Shown in pieces: positions 10,401 to 17,420 of a DNA stretch of 50,941 nucleotides (within the stretch, counting starts at the first letter, position 1; each line of letters begins with the position of its first letter). Made by a program: the position numbers and the translations under genes. The stretch comes from Bacteroidales bacterium. Its GTDB lineage: Bacteria > Bacteroidota > Bacteroidia > Bacteroidales > P3. The notes beneath the pieces are model-generated. The model did not search any database. It saw nothing but the letters and a program-made list of their open reading frames with translations, and was not told where the DNA came from. The stretch spans positions 1 to 50,941 of the forward strand of contig JAISUE010000046.1 in assembly GCA_031272245.1 (NCBI GenBank). Direction: 5' to 3'.

Positions 10401-11201
10401 TCTTTCTGCTCCGCTTTGTAGTTTTTTCTTCCATACCGGACCTGTTAAAAAGAAATCAACACGATGTCTTCCACGAGTATCAAACGGTTCCGATGTTTCA
10501 TAAGCAACTTGCCCTATAAATTGATTTGAAGGCGGTCTTAATGTTATTTGTGTTGCTCCACCCATTGCCTCTCCAATGCTTGCAGGCACACCTCCTAAAA
10601 TAACTTTAATTTCACCTATTGCTTCTTTGGGTACATTTAAATCTACTTTTCTGGCAACTCCACCAACATAAGTTACGCCTGATTCGCCTCTCATTTTTCC
10701 TGAAGTTCCGTCTGCATTTTCCTGCACTCCTCCCGTAGAAGCAACTAATTCCGTAACACTGTTTGCCGTCATTTTAGAAATTTCATCCGTACTCATTGTT
10801 TTTCCTGAAGAAGAACTTGATGCTTCTACTATTGGTTTTTCAGCAACAATAGTTACAGGAGGTAAATCTACTCCGTTTCTAATTCCTATATCGCCAACTC
10901 TTGAATAACCTGTTGCTCTAATTTCAACCTCTGATTTCGTTGTAGTTTGATAACCACTATACGAAACCTGTATATCATAAACACCACCTTCAAGGTTATT
11001 TATACGAAATTCACCATTAATATCTGTTGCAGCACCATTTTTTTGTTCTCCATTTTGCAAAAGCACCACATTTGCATACATAATAGGTTCTTTAGTATCT
11101 GCATCAATTATTCTTCCAGTCAAAGTTCCCTGAGAATACAACGCTAATGAAGTTGTAACAAACAACCCTATAGCCAATAATATTTTTTTCAACATACTCA
11201 T
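7440..11201 (-). CDS. TonB-dependent receptor with carboxypeptidase-like N-terminal domain
   Basis: This 1253-residue outer-membrane receptor has a signal peptide (residues 1 to about 23). A CarboxypepD_reg-like domain follows (about 25-105, beginning GTLTGRIIDADTKEPIMYAN). Next is a plug domain (about 115-220, with SVTELVASTGGVQ and GGVPASIGEAMGGATQ), then a long beta barrel ending in an aromatic residue (IDIGVKYKF). Such receptors import substrates or act as plug-gated transporters driven by TonB. The gene is followed by the giant secreted protein and the PorV-like barrel in one operon. No SusD partner is present, which argues against a classical glycan system. The substrate cannot be inferred. 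A second ATG two codons in (11195) is an alternative start. Confidence 0.92.
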   Translation of the reverse strand: MSMLKKILLAIGLFVTTSLALYSQGTLTGRIIDADTKEPIMYANVVLLQNGEQKNGAATDINGEFRINNLEGGVYDIQVSYSGYQTTTKSEVEIRATGYSRVGDIGIRNGVDLPPVTIVAEKPIVEASSSSSGKTMSTDEISKMTANSVTELVASTGGVQENADGTSGKMRGESGVTYVGGVARKVDLNVPKEAIGEIKVILGGVPASIGEAMGGATQITLRPPSNQFIGQVAYETSEPFDTRGRHRVDFFLTGPVWKKKLQSGAERTIIGFRFSGYNTYVSDRYRRTSDRYYYMAKDDVVDRLSQSPLIYNPATGSVNYAAAYLTKNDFEQVGRKSNLWSNGLNLDGELNFQLSNTSNLKISGYYSNSIAMNGSIANMYLNNINNSQTSGDLFSVTLDYTQKFLSDNKNKSSLIRDIIFNVVASYMRSYSETYNPEHGDKYFQYGHVGTFKTDKKRTYALTRMTINGIDQWVYEQQAGLLDYEVHYTPSSYNPGLSAYTSQLYFGEDFAALRNATMGSEYAYNLNYTNIRLYKGLVNGDLPGSIYTFPNGTGINNLGIGNSTYTKGETQFIYAAAKVTANIGDEIYPHSLEFGFNYDQSIYRGWSVAATSLWTLMKQLVNTHISALDKTNPIIDESGVIPVVSYNFLYNASAQSYFDIAFRQAHGMDIAGTNIIDIDSYDPSEFSMDMFSPDELFNSGNSYITYYGYDYTGEKKITGKKSLEDFFNNKNRTLGAWQPIVMAGYVQDQFQVRNLIFNVGVRVSRFDANQMVLKDPYLLWNAYTVGDFRSAGLGNLVNDKMGDSYVVYVDNLKGDPKLTTVEIKGYRNGDTWYNVNGEVVSDPYNSSSGISGSEAKPIPYRKVDSDRGYSLNSTGMPVDSKGSVVADADAFKDYEPEIVVEPRIAFSFPATDNSVFKASYDVIARRPDQGTWQANYINYLPDVFLARASSSMFSNPNLNSEKITNYELGFEQALTKTSKVGISAFYKQTRDLINFVQYVGTDPAGLYYSYGNQDFRTIKGATIEYLLRYSKNFQFNINYTLQYAEGTVGLPTNTILGLIRQGYPNIKLMFPTTDDHRHEIKFDAMFSFGSGTDYNGPTTTKKVGEDKVKTIRWFQNSGISLHGVFSSGTPYTRYLSNTQSTIVGSFQGSRLPWWYRLDLTIYKNFDIKVNKKTTALQVYCRVRNLLNSKSIQSVFGVTGDPDDDGYLTDPETQTTILGKENADAYRAYYAMMLNNYYFNYIPPMTIDIGVKYKF

Positions 11202-11228
11202 ATATTATTTATTTCAAAACTTATTTCT

Positions 11229-11552
11229 TTACTTGTATGGTCTCTCCAAAATGGCATTGTAAATTACCGCTTCTTTAAGACTGAATTTTTTTTCTTTATT
11301 ATCTAATTCGTTTGGTTTTCCTTTTTCCTTATCATTCACTTTTTCTATTATTAGATTTTTTTCAACCCCTTGTATTTTTGAGGTATGTTTTTGTTTCTTT
11401 TTGAAGTCTTCGTCATCAATTTGAGCAGTAAAAATGGAATTCCACTCTTTTTCTCCTTCTTGATTTACAATAGCTTTCTTTATTGAAGTAAAAACTAACT
11501 TACTAACAATCAAAACTAAAACTAAAACTACAATCAAAATACTATTATACAT
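11229..11552 (-). CDS. Small membrane-anchored hypothetical protein
   Basis: This 107-residue protein is not recognised. One N-terminal membrane helix (about residues 4-24, rich in V, L and I) is followed by a highly charged, lysine- and glutamate-rich soluble region ending in LKEAVIYNAILERPYK. The layout suggests a single-pass inner-membrane protein with a cytoplasmic tail. The gene ends 27 nt before the TonB receptor start, so it may lead that operon. A possible minus-strand -7 element (TAAATTTG) lies at 11573-11580. It also sits 110 bp downstream of secDF. Function unknown. Confidence 0.65.
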   Translation of the reverse strand: MYNSILIVVLVLVLIVSKLVFTSIKKAIVNQEGEKEWNSIFTAQIDDEDFKKKQKHTSKIQGVEKNLIIEKVNDKEKGKPNELDNKEKKFSLKEAVIYNAILERPYK

Positions 11553-11662
11553 AATATTAAAGTTTAAGGAGGCAAATTTAGTAAAAAAAATTAGATTTCC
11601 TTATTTTTATCAAAAAATGTTGATAAAAAGAAATTTTTTATTTGACTAATAATCTTTTTTAC

Positions 11663-14600
11663 TTATTTATTCTCTATTTTTAACTTCTCTTTTTTAGTAC
11701 GTGTTATCAAACTATATGCTATTGGACAGGCAACAAATAAAGAAGAAAATGCTCCGGATGCAATACCCATTAACAAAGCAAACATAAAGCCTCTTAAAAC
11801 CTCTCCTCCAAAAATAAACACTATTAATAATACCAACAGTGTTGAACCTAAAGTATTAAACGTTCTACTCAACGTCTGATTCATTGCATTGTTCATCACT
11901 TTCCCAAAATTGTGTTTCGGATTCAATCGTACATTTTCACGAACTCTGTCAAATACAATTACCGTATCATTAATTGAATAACCTATAACTGTTAACACTG
12001 CGGCAACAAAATCTTGACTCACTTCAAGACTAAATGGTAAAATTCCACTAAATAAAGAGAATAAACCTATTGTCATCAAAGCATCAAAAGTTAATGAAGC
12101 TAAACCTGCCAGACCATATTGCCATTTTCTAAATCTTAATCCTATATATATAAAGATTAAAATCAATGATATTACAACAGCAATAACTGCGGATCGTTTA
12201 ATATCATCCGCCATTGTCGGTCCAACAATTTCAGAACTTATTATACCAAGAGGACTCTTTAATGTAGATTCAAATTCCTTTATTGTTATATCTTTATATT
12301 TAAAGAATTGTTTTGTACCATCATGGAGTTTTTTTATGACTTCTGCTTTTACAGCTTCACTATCTTCATTAACTTTATATTTAGTAGTTACCTTCACTTG
12401 ATAATTAGGACCAAAAGTCTTTACTTCAGGTGCATCGGTAAATTGATGCTGTAAAGACTCACGTATTGCCATCGGATTAACATCCTGATCAAAACGAATA
12501 ACGTAAGTTCTTCCGCCTGCAAAATCTACTCCATAATCCAAACCTTTAAAAACAATAGAAGACAACGCTATTAATACCATTACACTCGTTATAATATATT
12601 GCGTTTTGTGTCCGCCAACGAAATTAATTTTCGGATTTTGAAGAAAGTTTTTTGTTAATCTATTATAGAAGGTTATGTGTTGTGAAAATTTCTTTCTGCT
12701 CAACATATATTCAAATACCAATCTGGAAATAAATATTCCACAGAACAAAGATGTTAGAATACCTATACATAACGTTATTGCAAATCCTTGAACCGGACCT
12801 GAACCAAAATAAGCTAAAACAATACCTGTTATCAACGTTGTAACGTTTCCATCTATAATTGCAGAATAAGCAGCTTTATATCCGTCTGTAATAGCACTAA
12901 CAAGATTTTTCCCTGCAAGCAACTCTTCCTTTATACGTTCATAAATAATAACATTTGCGTCAATAGCCATACCCATTGTCAACACAATACCCGCTATACC
13001 CGGCAAAGTTAAAACCGCACCTATTGATGCCAAAACACCAAAAAGGAAAAACAAATTAACCAATAAAGCAATACAAGCAGCAATACCTGCCATATTATAG
13101 AAGAATATCATATAGGCAAATACCAACAAAAAGGCTACTATAAACGACATCATACCGGAATGAATGGATTCCGCACCAAGTGAAGGTCCTACTATTGATT
13201 CTTGAACAATAGTAGCAGGTGCTGTCAATTTACCTGACTTCAATATGTTTGCCAAGTCTTTTGTTTCGTCTATCGTAAAAGTACCTGATATTTCCGAACG
13301 TCCTCCCGTAATTTCTCCATTAACAACAGGAGCAGAATAAACAACACTATCCAAAACAATAGCAATAGGATTTCCGACATTTGAACCTGTTACTTTTGCC
13401 CATTTGCGAGCAGCTTCATCTTTCATAACCATTGTTACAACAGGTTCTCCGGTTTGTCTAAAGTCATCTTTTGCATCAGAAATTACATCTCCATCAAGTA
13501 AAGCTGTTTTTGCCTTATTAGTATAATTAAGCACATATAACTCGTATTGATTTGTTCCTTTCAAAGGTTTTGCTCCCCAAAGAAACATTACATCACTTGG
13601 CAAAGTTTTAGATGCTTTTTTCAACATTAAATCAACATCTTCTTTATCTTGCACTGCGGCAACACCAACAACACAAGAATGCATATTACCCTGATTAGGT
13701 TTTAATTTTGAAAACAACGGATTAGTTGCGGCAATTCCCGTATCTTTCCGTATTTCATTCTTTGCTATATTTGCAGTTGATGTTTCGGTTTCCTTATTAA
13801 CAAGGTCATCATTTACATTTACAGTATCTATATCTTTGCCCGTATTAACTTGTGCCAACCATTTATCTGCCTCAATCAAAGACGGTAAAACTTTAGCAGC
13901 AGAACCTCCTTGCCAAAATTCAAGTTGTGCCGTACCTTCCAATAATCTGCTAACTCGTTGCGGATCTTTTATACCGGGAAGCTCTATTAAAATTCTTTCG
14001 GTAGCTGCAAGTTTGCGAATGGTAGGTTGAGATACGCCAAATTTGTCTATACGTTTTGAAAGTACTTGAAACGTTCTATCATAACTGTCGGTACATTCTC
14101 TATCTATTGCCGCAAGTACATCGGAATTTGATGAATTTGCATTAATACCTTTTTCTTTCAATTTAACACGGAAAAAAGCCGACAGATCAATTTTACTTGT
14201 GGCGCTTTCTTTATCTATTACCTCCTTAAAACATAAAATAAAATTTTTACCCGTTTCTTTTTGAATAGCTGTTGCCTTATCAATCAATTTTGTAAGGTTA
14301 GGGTCGGAAGGATTAGTAGCAAGATTACGTACTACATCAATAGTAGAAACTTCCATCATAACGTTCATACCACCCTTCAAGTCCAAACCGAGATTTATTT
14401 CTCTTGCTTTACACTCTCTATAAGTAAAACTTCGCATAAAGAGAAAATTATAAGCTGTTTTGTCCGAAACAGAATCAAGATAATAATTTTCTCTTGCCGT
14501 AGAAATGGAATCCAAAAGTTCCTGTTCTCTCAACGCATCGCCGTTTGCAAGTTTCTTAGCAAGATTTTTTGCATAAGCGTTAGTTGCATACTCTTTTGCA

Positions 14601-14701
14601 TGTCCTTCTACTCTTTTTGAAAAATAAGTAAAAGAAAGCTGGTAAAGACATACCAACGCAAAAATAATAGCAACAATTCTAATAGCACCTTTGTTTTGCA
14701 T
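11663..14701 (-). CDS. secDF: Fused protein translocase subunit SecDF
   Basis: This 1012-residue fusion of SecD and SecF is the form normal in Bacteroidetes. The SecD half has an N-terminal membrane helix, the signature LGLDLKGG at residues 104-111, and a large periplasmic region containing VLSKRIDKFGVSQPTI and RILIELPGIKD. The SecF half has the matching signature DYGVDFAGGRT near residue 727. Each half ends in a bundle of membrane helices. The complex uses the proton gradient to help complete Sec-dependent export. The gene has its own promoter (14741-14771) and is downstream of a terminator. It serves the many exported proteins encoded nearby. Confidence 0.97.
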   Translation of the reverse strand: MQNKGAIRIVAIIFALVCLYQLSFTYFSKRVEGHAKEYATNAYAKNLAKKLANGDALREQELLDSISTARENYYLDSVSDKTAYNFLFMRSFTYRECKAREINLGLDLKGGMNVMMEVSTIDVVRNLATNPSDPNLTKLIDKATAIQKETGKNFILCFKEVIDKESATSKIDLSAFFRVKLKEKGINANSSNSDVLAAIDRECTDSYDRTFQVLSKRIDKFGVSQPTIRKLAATERILIELPGIKDPQRVSRLLEGTAQLEFWQGGSAAKVLPSLIEADKWLAQVNTGKDIDTVNVNDDLVNKETETSTANIAKNEIRKDTGIAATNPLFSKLKPNQGNMHSCVVGVAAVQDKEDVDLMLKKASKTLPSDVMFLWGAKPLKGTNQYELYVLNYTNKAKTALLDGDVISDAKDDFRQTGEPVVTMVMKDEAARKWAKVTGSNVGNPIAIVLDSVVYSAPVVNGEITGGRSEISGTFTIDETKDLANILKSGKLTAPATIVQESIVGPSLGAESIHSGMMSFIVAFLLVFAYMIFFYNMAGIAACIALLVNLFFLFGVLASIGAVLTLPGIAGIVLTMGMAIDANVIIYERIKEELLAGKNLVSAITDGYKAAYSAIIDGNVTTLITGIVLAYFGSGPVQGFAITLCIGILTSLFCGIFISRLVFEYMLSRKKFSQHITFYNRLTKNFLQNPKINFVGGHKTQYIITSVMVLIALSSIVFKGLDYGVDFAGGRTYVIRFDQDVNPMAIRESLQHQFTDAPEVKTFGPNYQVKVTTKYKVNEDSEAVKAEVIKKLHDGTKQFFKYKDITIKEFESTLKSPLGIISSEIVGPTMADDIKRSAVIAVVISLILIFIYIGLRFRKWQYGLAGLASLTFDALMTIGLFSLFSGILPFSLEVSQDFVAAVLTVIGYSINDTVIVFDRVRENVRLNPKHNFGKVMNNAMNQTLSRTFNTLGSTLLVLLIVFIFGGEVLRGFMFALLMGIASGAFSSLFVACPIAYSLITRTKKEKLKIENK

Positions 14702-14740
14702 ATATTTTTATATTTTAATTTTATTTAGTTTTTGAGGGTG

Positions 14741-14771
14741 CAAAGGTAAGATTTTTCTTTTAATATGCAAA
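14741..14771 (-). promoter_or_regulatory. Bacteroidetes-type promoter of secDF
   Basis: On the minus strand, TACCTTTG (14741-14748) is preceded by TTTG (14768-14771) with a 19-bp spacer, matching the Bacteroidetes -7/-33 consensus. It lies about 40 bp before the secDF start. Confidence 0.8.
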
Positions 14772-14856
14772 CATTTTTTTTTCAAATTACATCTTTTTAC
14801 AATTTTTTTTCTCAAAGTTTTTATTTAAATTACTTCCTTCTAATGCCCTGTCAAAT

Positions 14857-14887
14857 AAAAAAGGGCGTTTCCGATTTAGAAACGCCC
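14857..14887 (-). terminator. Intrinsic terminator of the coiled-coil lipoprotein gene
   Basis: A 9-bp GC-rich stem (14863-14871 with 14879-14887, arm GGGCGTTTC) has a 7-nt loop and is followed on the minus strand by six Ts. It lies 29 bp after the lipoprotein stop codon. Confidence 0.9.
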
Positions 14888-14916
14888 AAACAATACAATT
14901 AAATATAAATATTTTT

Positions 14917-15786
14917 TTAGTTCAAAACAATTACTAAACAATGTGATGTCCGCCAGAAAAGAGAAGGATCTTTAATATTTATTGATGTTGGTGCATCTGT
15001 TCTTCCTTCTAAAGTATAAGATGTTGTATTATGAGGAGTAATTATTGTAGCTTTCTGTCCTGCAAGCGGTATTTGACGAGTGTTACGAATATCTATTTTT
15101 TTCATAATTGCCAAATCGCTATTTGAAGCAATAACCGGCCATTTGCCCATACCTATAAAACCGCCTTTTTGGTCAATAACTCCTTTTCTCTGCAATTCAT
15201 AACGCGTCCCAATAATGAAATAAGCTACATTTTGCTCATCTTCCATTGTAGAAATTTTAGCATCTTTCTTCTTATTAGTAGCATTAAGTTCGGAAATATT
15301 ACTTTGATATGATGCCTGCATAGTTGCTATCTGACGATCTTTATCTTGCAATTCTGTTTTCAATCTATCTATTTCCTGTTGTTTTTCAAATATTCGCATT
15401 TGAAGATTAGTTATCATCTGTTTTAAATAACTTAAATCTGCATTCGGAGCTTCCTGTTGCATAACCACAACTTTTGATTCTTGTGTTGCAAGACGTTGTT
15501 TGATAAGATCTATCTGATGCTTAATACTTTCAACAAGTGCTTCGTTGGAAATTGAATTATCAACATTCTCTCTTGCCGTAATGTACATTTTATTTACTTC
15601 CTGCAATGTGGAATCAATTTCATTAAGCCCTTTAAGCCAAATTTCTATTTTTGAATTTTGCTCTTGTTGCACGGAAGCAAAAGAATCCTGCATTTTCTTT
15701 TCTTTCTCTTTCCATGAATTACCAGTGCAACTCAATAATAATATTAGAGAAACAAACAAAATAACTAATAAAGAATTTCTTTTCAT
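14917..15786 (-). CDS. Coiled-coil lipoprotein, possibly Cbp1-like
   Basis: This is a 289-residue lipoprotein. The start at 15786 (protein beginning MKRNSLLVIL) is chosen because a clear promoter lies at 15816-15846, downstream of the longer reading frame's first ATG at 15942. The signal peptide ends in the lipobox LLLSC (Cys near residue 20). A long coiled coil follows (roughly residues 30-190, rich in Q, E, K and L heptads). A conserved C-terminal domain contains FIIGTRYELQRKGVIDQKGG. This layout matches a widespread Bacteroidetes lipoprotein family, some members of which are annotated as Cbp1-like collagen-binding adhesins. That name is a memory-based suggestion and the function is uncertain. 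It is monocistronic, with its own terminator. Confidence 0.8.
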   Translation of the reverse strand: MKRNSLLVILFVSLILLLSCTGNSWKEKEKKMQDSFASVQQEQNSKIEIWLKGLNEIDSTLQEVNKMYITARENVDNSISNEALVESIKHQIDLIKQRLATQESKVVVMQQEAPNADLSYLKQMITNLQMRIFEKQQEIDRLKTELQDKDRQIATMQASYQSNISELNATNKKKDAKISTMEDEQNVAYFIIGTRYELQRKGVIDQKGGFIGMGKWPVIASNSDLAIMKKIDIRNTRQIPLAGQKATIITPHNTTSYTLEGRTDAPTSINIKDPSLFWRTSHCLVIVLN

Positions 15787-15815
15787 CGGTTTAATTTTTA
15801 TAAGATTTGAGATTG

Positions 15816-15846
15816 CAAAAGTACAACTTTTTTTTAAACAAACAAA
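15816..15846 (-). promoter_or_regulatory. Promoter of the coiled-coil lipoprotein gene
   Basis: On the minus strand, TACTTTTG (15816-15823) and TTTG (15843-15846) are separated by 19 bp. It decides the start codon of the gene, since transcription begins after the upstream in-frame ATG. Confidence 0.85.
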
Positions 15847-16218
15847 AAAATAAAAATTATTATAAAATAGTAAATAAATTTTTCTATATTTAAAATATAT
15901 AAAATATCCATATTCCGAATAACGAGTTAAAAATTCACACATATTTTTAGAAATATTCTATTTAATATATTTTTTCTTAAAAATGATTCAAGTTTAATAA
16001 TTAGTTACATCACAAAACGGTATTTCATTTTTGAACAACTTTCTTTTTTAATTTTGAAAAGCTATAATAAATATGTATCCGTTTTGTATTTGATATGTAT
16101 TTTATCGTTATTTGCAATGAGGCAATATAGAATTTACCGTACTAAAATATAACAAATAATCTTAATAACTTCAATTATAATGCTTAATAAAAGAGATAAT
16201 AAGAAAAAAGTGTAAAAA
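15847..16218. other. Intergenic region without a recognised gene
   Basis: About 370 bp of AT-rich sequence lie between two divergent promoters. The only structure seen is a 9-bp inverted repeat, ACAAAACGG (16012-16020) with CCGTTTTGT (16079-16087), separated by 58 bp. No coding potential or RNA gene was recognised. Confidence 0.5.
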
Positions 16219-16250
16219 TTTGTGTATTCTCAAAAATTTATGTACTTTTG
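16219..16250 (+). promoter_or_regulatory. Promoter of tRNA-Gln
   Basis: TTTG (16219-16222) and TACTTTTG (16243-16250) are separated by 20 bp, a full match to the Bacteroidetes consensus, 30 bp before the tRNA. Confidence 0.85.
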
Positions 16251-16279
16251 CAGCCGAATTTAATCACGCTTAATAAAAC

Positions 16280-16350
16280 TGTCCCGTGGTGTAATGGTAA
16301 CACAACTGATTTTGGTTCAGTCATTTCAAGTTCGAATCTTGACGGGATAA
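16280..16350 (+). tRNA. tRNA-Gln (anticodon UUG)
   Basis: A complete cloverleaf can be drawn. The acceptor stem is TGTCCCG/CGGGATA with one G-U pair. The D stem is GTG/CAC. The anticodon stem ACTGA/TCAGT holds loop TTTTGGT (anticodon TTG). The T arm is TCAAG-TTCGAAT-CTTGA and the discriminator is A. CCA is not encoded. It has its own promoter and terminator. Confidence 0.95.
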
Positions 16351-16353
16351 CTA

Positions 16354-16381
16354 AAAAGGCTACAAATATTTGTAGCCTTTT
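16354..16381 (+). terminator. Terminator of tRNA-Gln
   Basis: A perfect palindrome, with GGCTACAAA pairing to TTTGTAGCC (16358-16377), is flanked by four As and four Ts. It lies 3 bp after the tRNA and could work in both directions. Confidence 0.85.
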
Positions 16382-16542
16382 GTAATATATTTGAGTTTTT
16401 ACAAGATATTTCCAATGTGCGACAAGTAAAAACGTTCGTTTAGAGTAGAAAAAACAGAAAGATGTATTAGTTCATTTTCAACATAAAATAAAATCCGAAA
16501 ACGTTATTATGAATAAATTATAATTCGTATGCAACAAAAACC

Positions 16543-16576
16543 AAAAGAGGCTCGCAATCTCTTGCAAACCTCTTTG
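16543..16576 (-). terminator. Terminator of tRNA-Met
   Basis: On the minus strand the stem AAAGAGG/CCTCTTT (16569-16575 with 16544-16550) is extended inward by TTTGC/GCGAG with G-U pairs. A short T-containing tract follows. It lies 9 bp after the tRNA. Confidence 0.65.
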
Positions 16577-16584
16577 TTTCGGCG

Positions 16585-16658
16585 TGGTCCCACTTGGGCT
16601 CGAACCAAGGACCCTCTGATTATGAGTCAGATGCTCTAACCAACTGAGCTATGGGACC
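16585..16658 (-). tRNA. tRNA-Met (anticodon CAU)
   Basis: The acceptor stem is GGTCCCA/TGGGACC with discriminator A. The D arm contains AGCTCAGTTGGTTAGAGC. The anticodon stem TCTGA/TCAGA holds loop CTCATAA (anticodon CAT), and the T arm contains GGTTCGAGCC. CCA is not encoded. The sequence looks like elongator tRNA-Met. A lysidine-modified tRNA-Ile2 also reads CAT and cannot be fully excluded by eye. Confidence 0.93.
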
Positions 16659-16693
16659 ATATTTTTATTCAAAATATATCATTTAACGGATTG

Positions 16694-16724
16694 CAAAAGT
16701 ACAACTTTTTTTTGAATTACCAAA
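16694..16724 (-). promoter_or_regulatory. Promoter of tRNA-Met
   Basis: On the minus strand, TACTTTTG (16694-16701) and TTTG (16721-16724) are separated by 19 bp, about 35 bp upstream of the tRNA. Confidence 0.85.
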
Positions 16725-16866
16725 ATTTCTATACTCATCTACTTAAAAACTTTCAAAAAAATTGCGATAAAAAAAACTTAAAATCTCTAATTACAGGAAC
16801 TATTACAGCGATTTTGTGGGGATTATAAATCTAATATTTTCAAACAATAAAGCGTATTAAAATTAT

Positions 16867-17409
16867 TTAGTAACTTTCTAAAATATAAATATTTTCTAAC
16901 TCACGTCCTTTTTGCTCATAATCCATTCCATAACCAACGATAAATTCTTGTGAGATAGTTTTGCCAATATATTTTATATTATAATTTCCCTTGAAAATTT
17001 GTGGTTTATACAGCAAAGTTGCTATTTCAAGACGGCGGGGATTCATTTCTTTTATCTCTTTTATGAGAAAATCTATGGTAAGACCTGTTTCAATTATATC
17101 TTCCAAAACAATAACATTTTTGTTTTCAAGATTGACATTGAGTTTTAATTCATAATCTACACTGCCTTTGGAAGACATGCCTTCATAAGAAGAAATTTTA
17201 ATAAAGTATATTTTACTTCTGTTCCTTATTTCTCTTATTAAGTCTGCAGCAAAAACAAATGCCCCGTTCAAAATAGCAATAAAATATATTTCTTCATTGA
17301 CAAAATCTTTTTCTATTTCCATAGAAATAGATTTAACCATTTGTTGTATTTCTTGCTTATCTATGTATTTGCAAAAAATTTTGTCATTTATTGTTATTTT
17401 TTCCAACAT
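16867..17409 (-). CDS. hpt: Hypoxanthine phosphoribosyltransferase
   Basis: This 180-residue purine salvage enzyme converts hypoxanthine or guanine plus PRPP to IMP or GMP. The PRPP-binding motif is visible as VIVLEDIIETGLT (about residues 95-107). The second acidic residue is Glu where most relatives have Asp, a conservative change. The N-terminal catalytic-loop region (YFIKISSYEGMSSKG) and the C-terminal FIVGYGMDYEQKGREL match the family. The gene starts 11 nt after the ftsK stop and is last in the operon secreted-protein gene-ftsK-hpt. Confidence 0.93.
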   Translation of the reverse strand: MLEKITINDKIFCKYIDKQEIQQMVKSISMEIEKDFVNEEIYFIAILNGAFVFAADLIREIRNRSKIYFIKISSYEGMSSKGSVDYELKLNVNLENKNVIVLEDIIETGLTIDFLIKEIKEMNPRRLEIATLLYKPQIFKGNYNIKYIGKTISQEFIVGYGMDYEQKGRELENIYILESY

Positions 17410-17420
17410 TTAAACCGTCT

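Noticed and set aside
15787-15942. N-terminal extension of the coiled-coil lipoprotein
   Set aside because: A consensus promoter at 15816-15846 lies within it, and the inner ATG at 15786 gives a perfect lipoprotein signal peptide.
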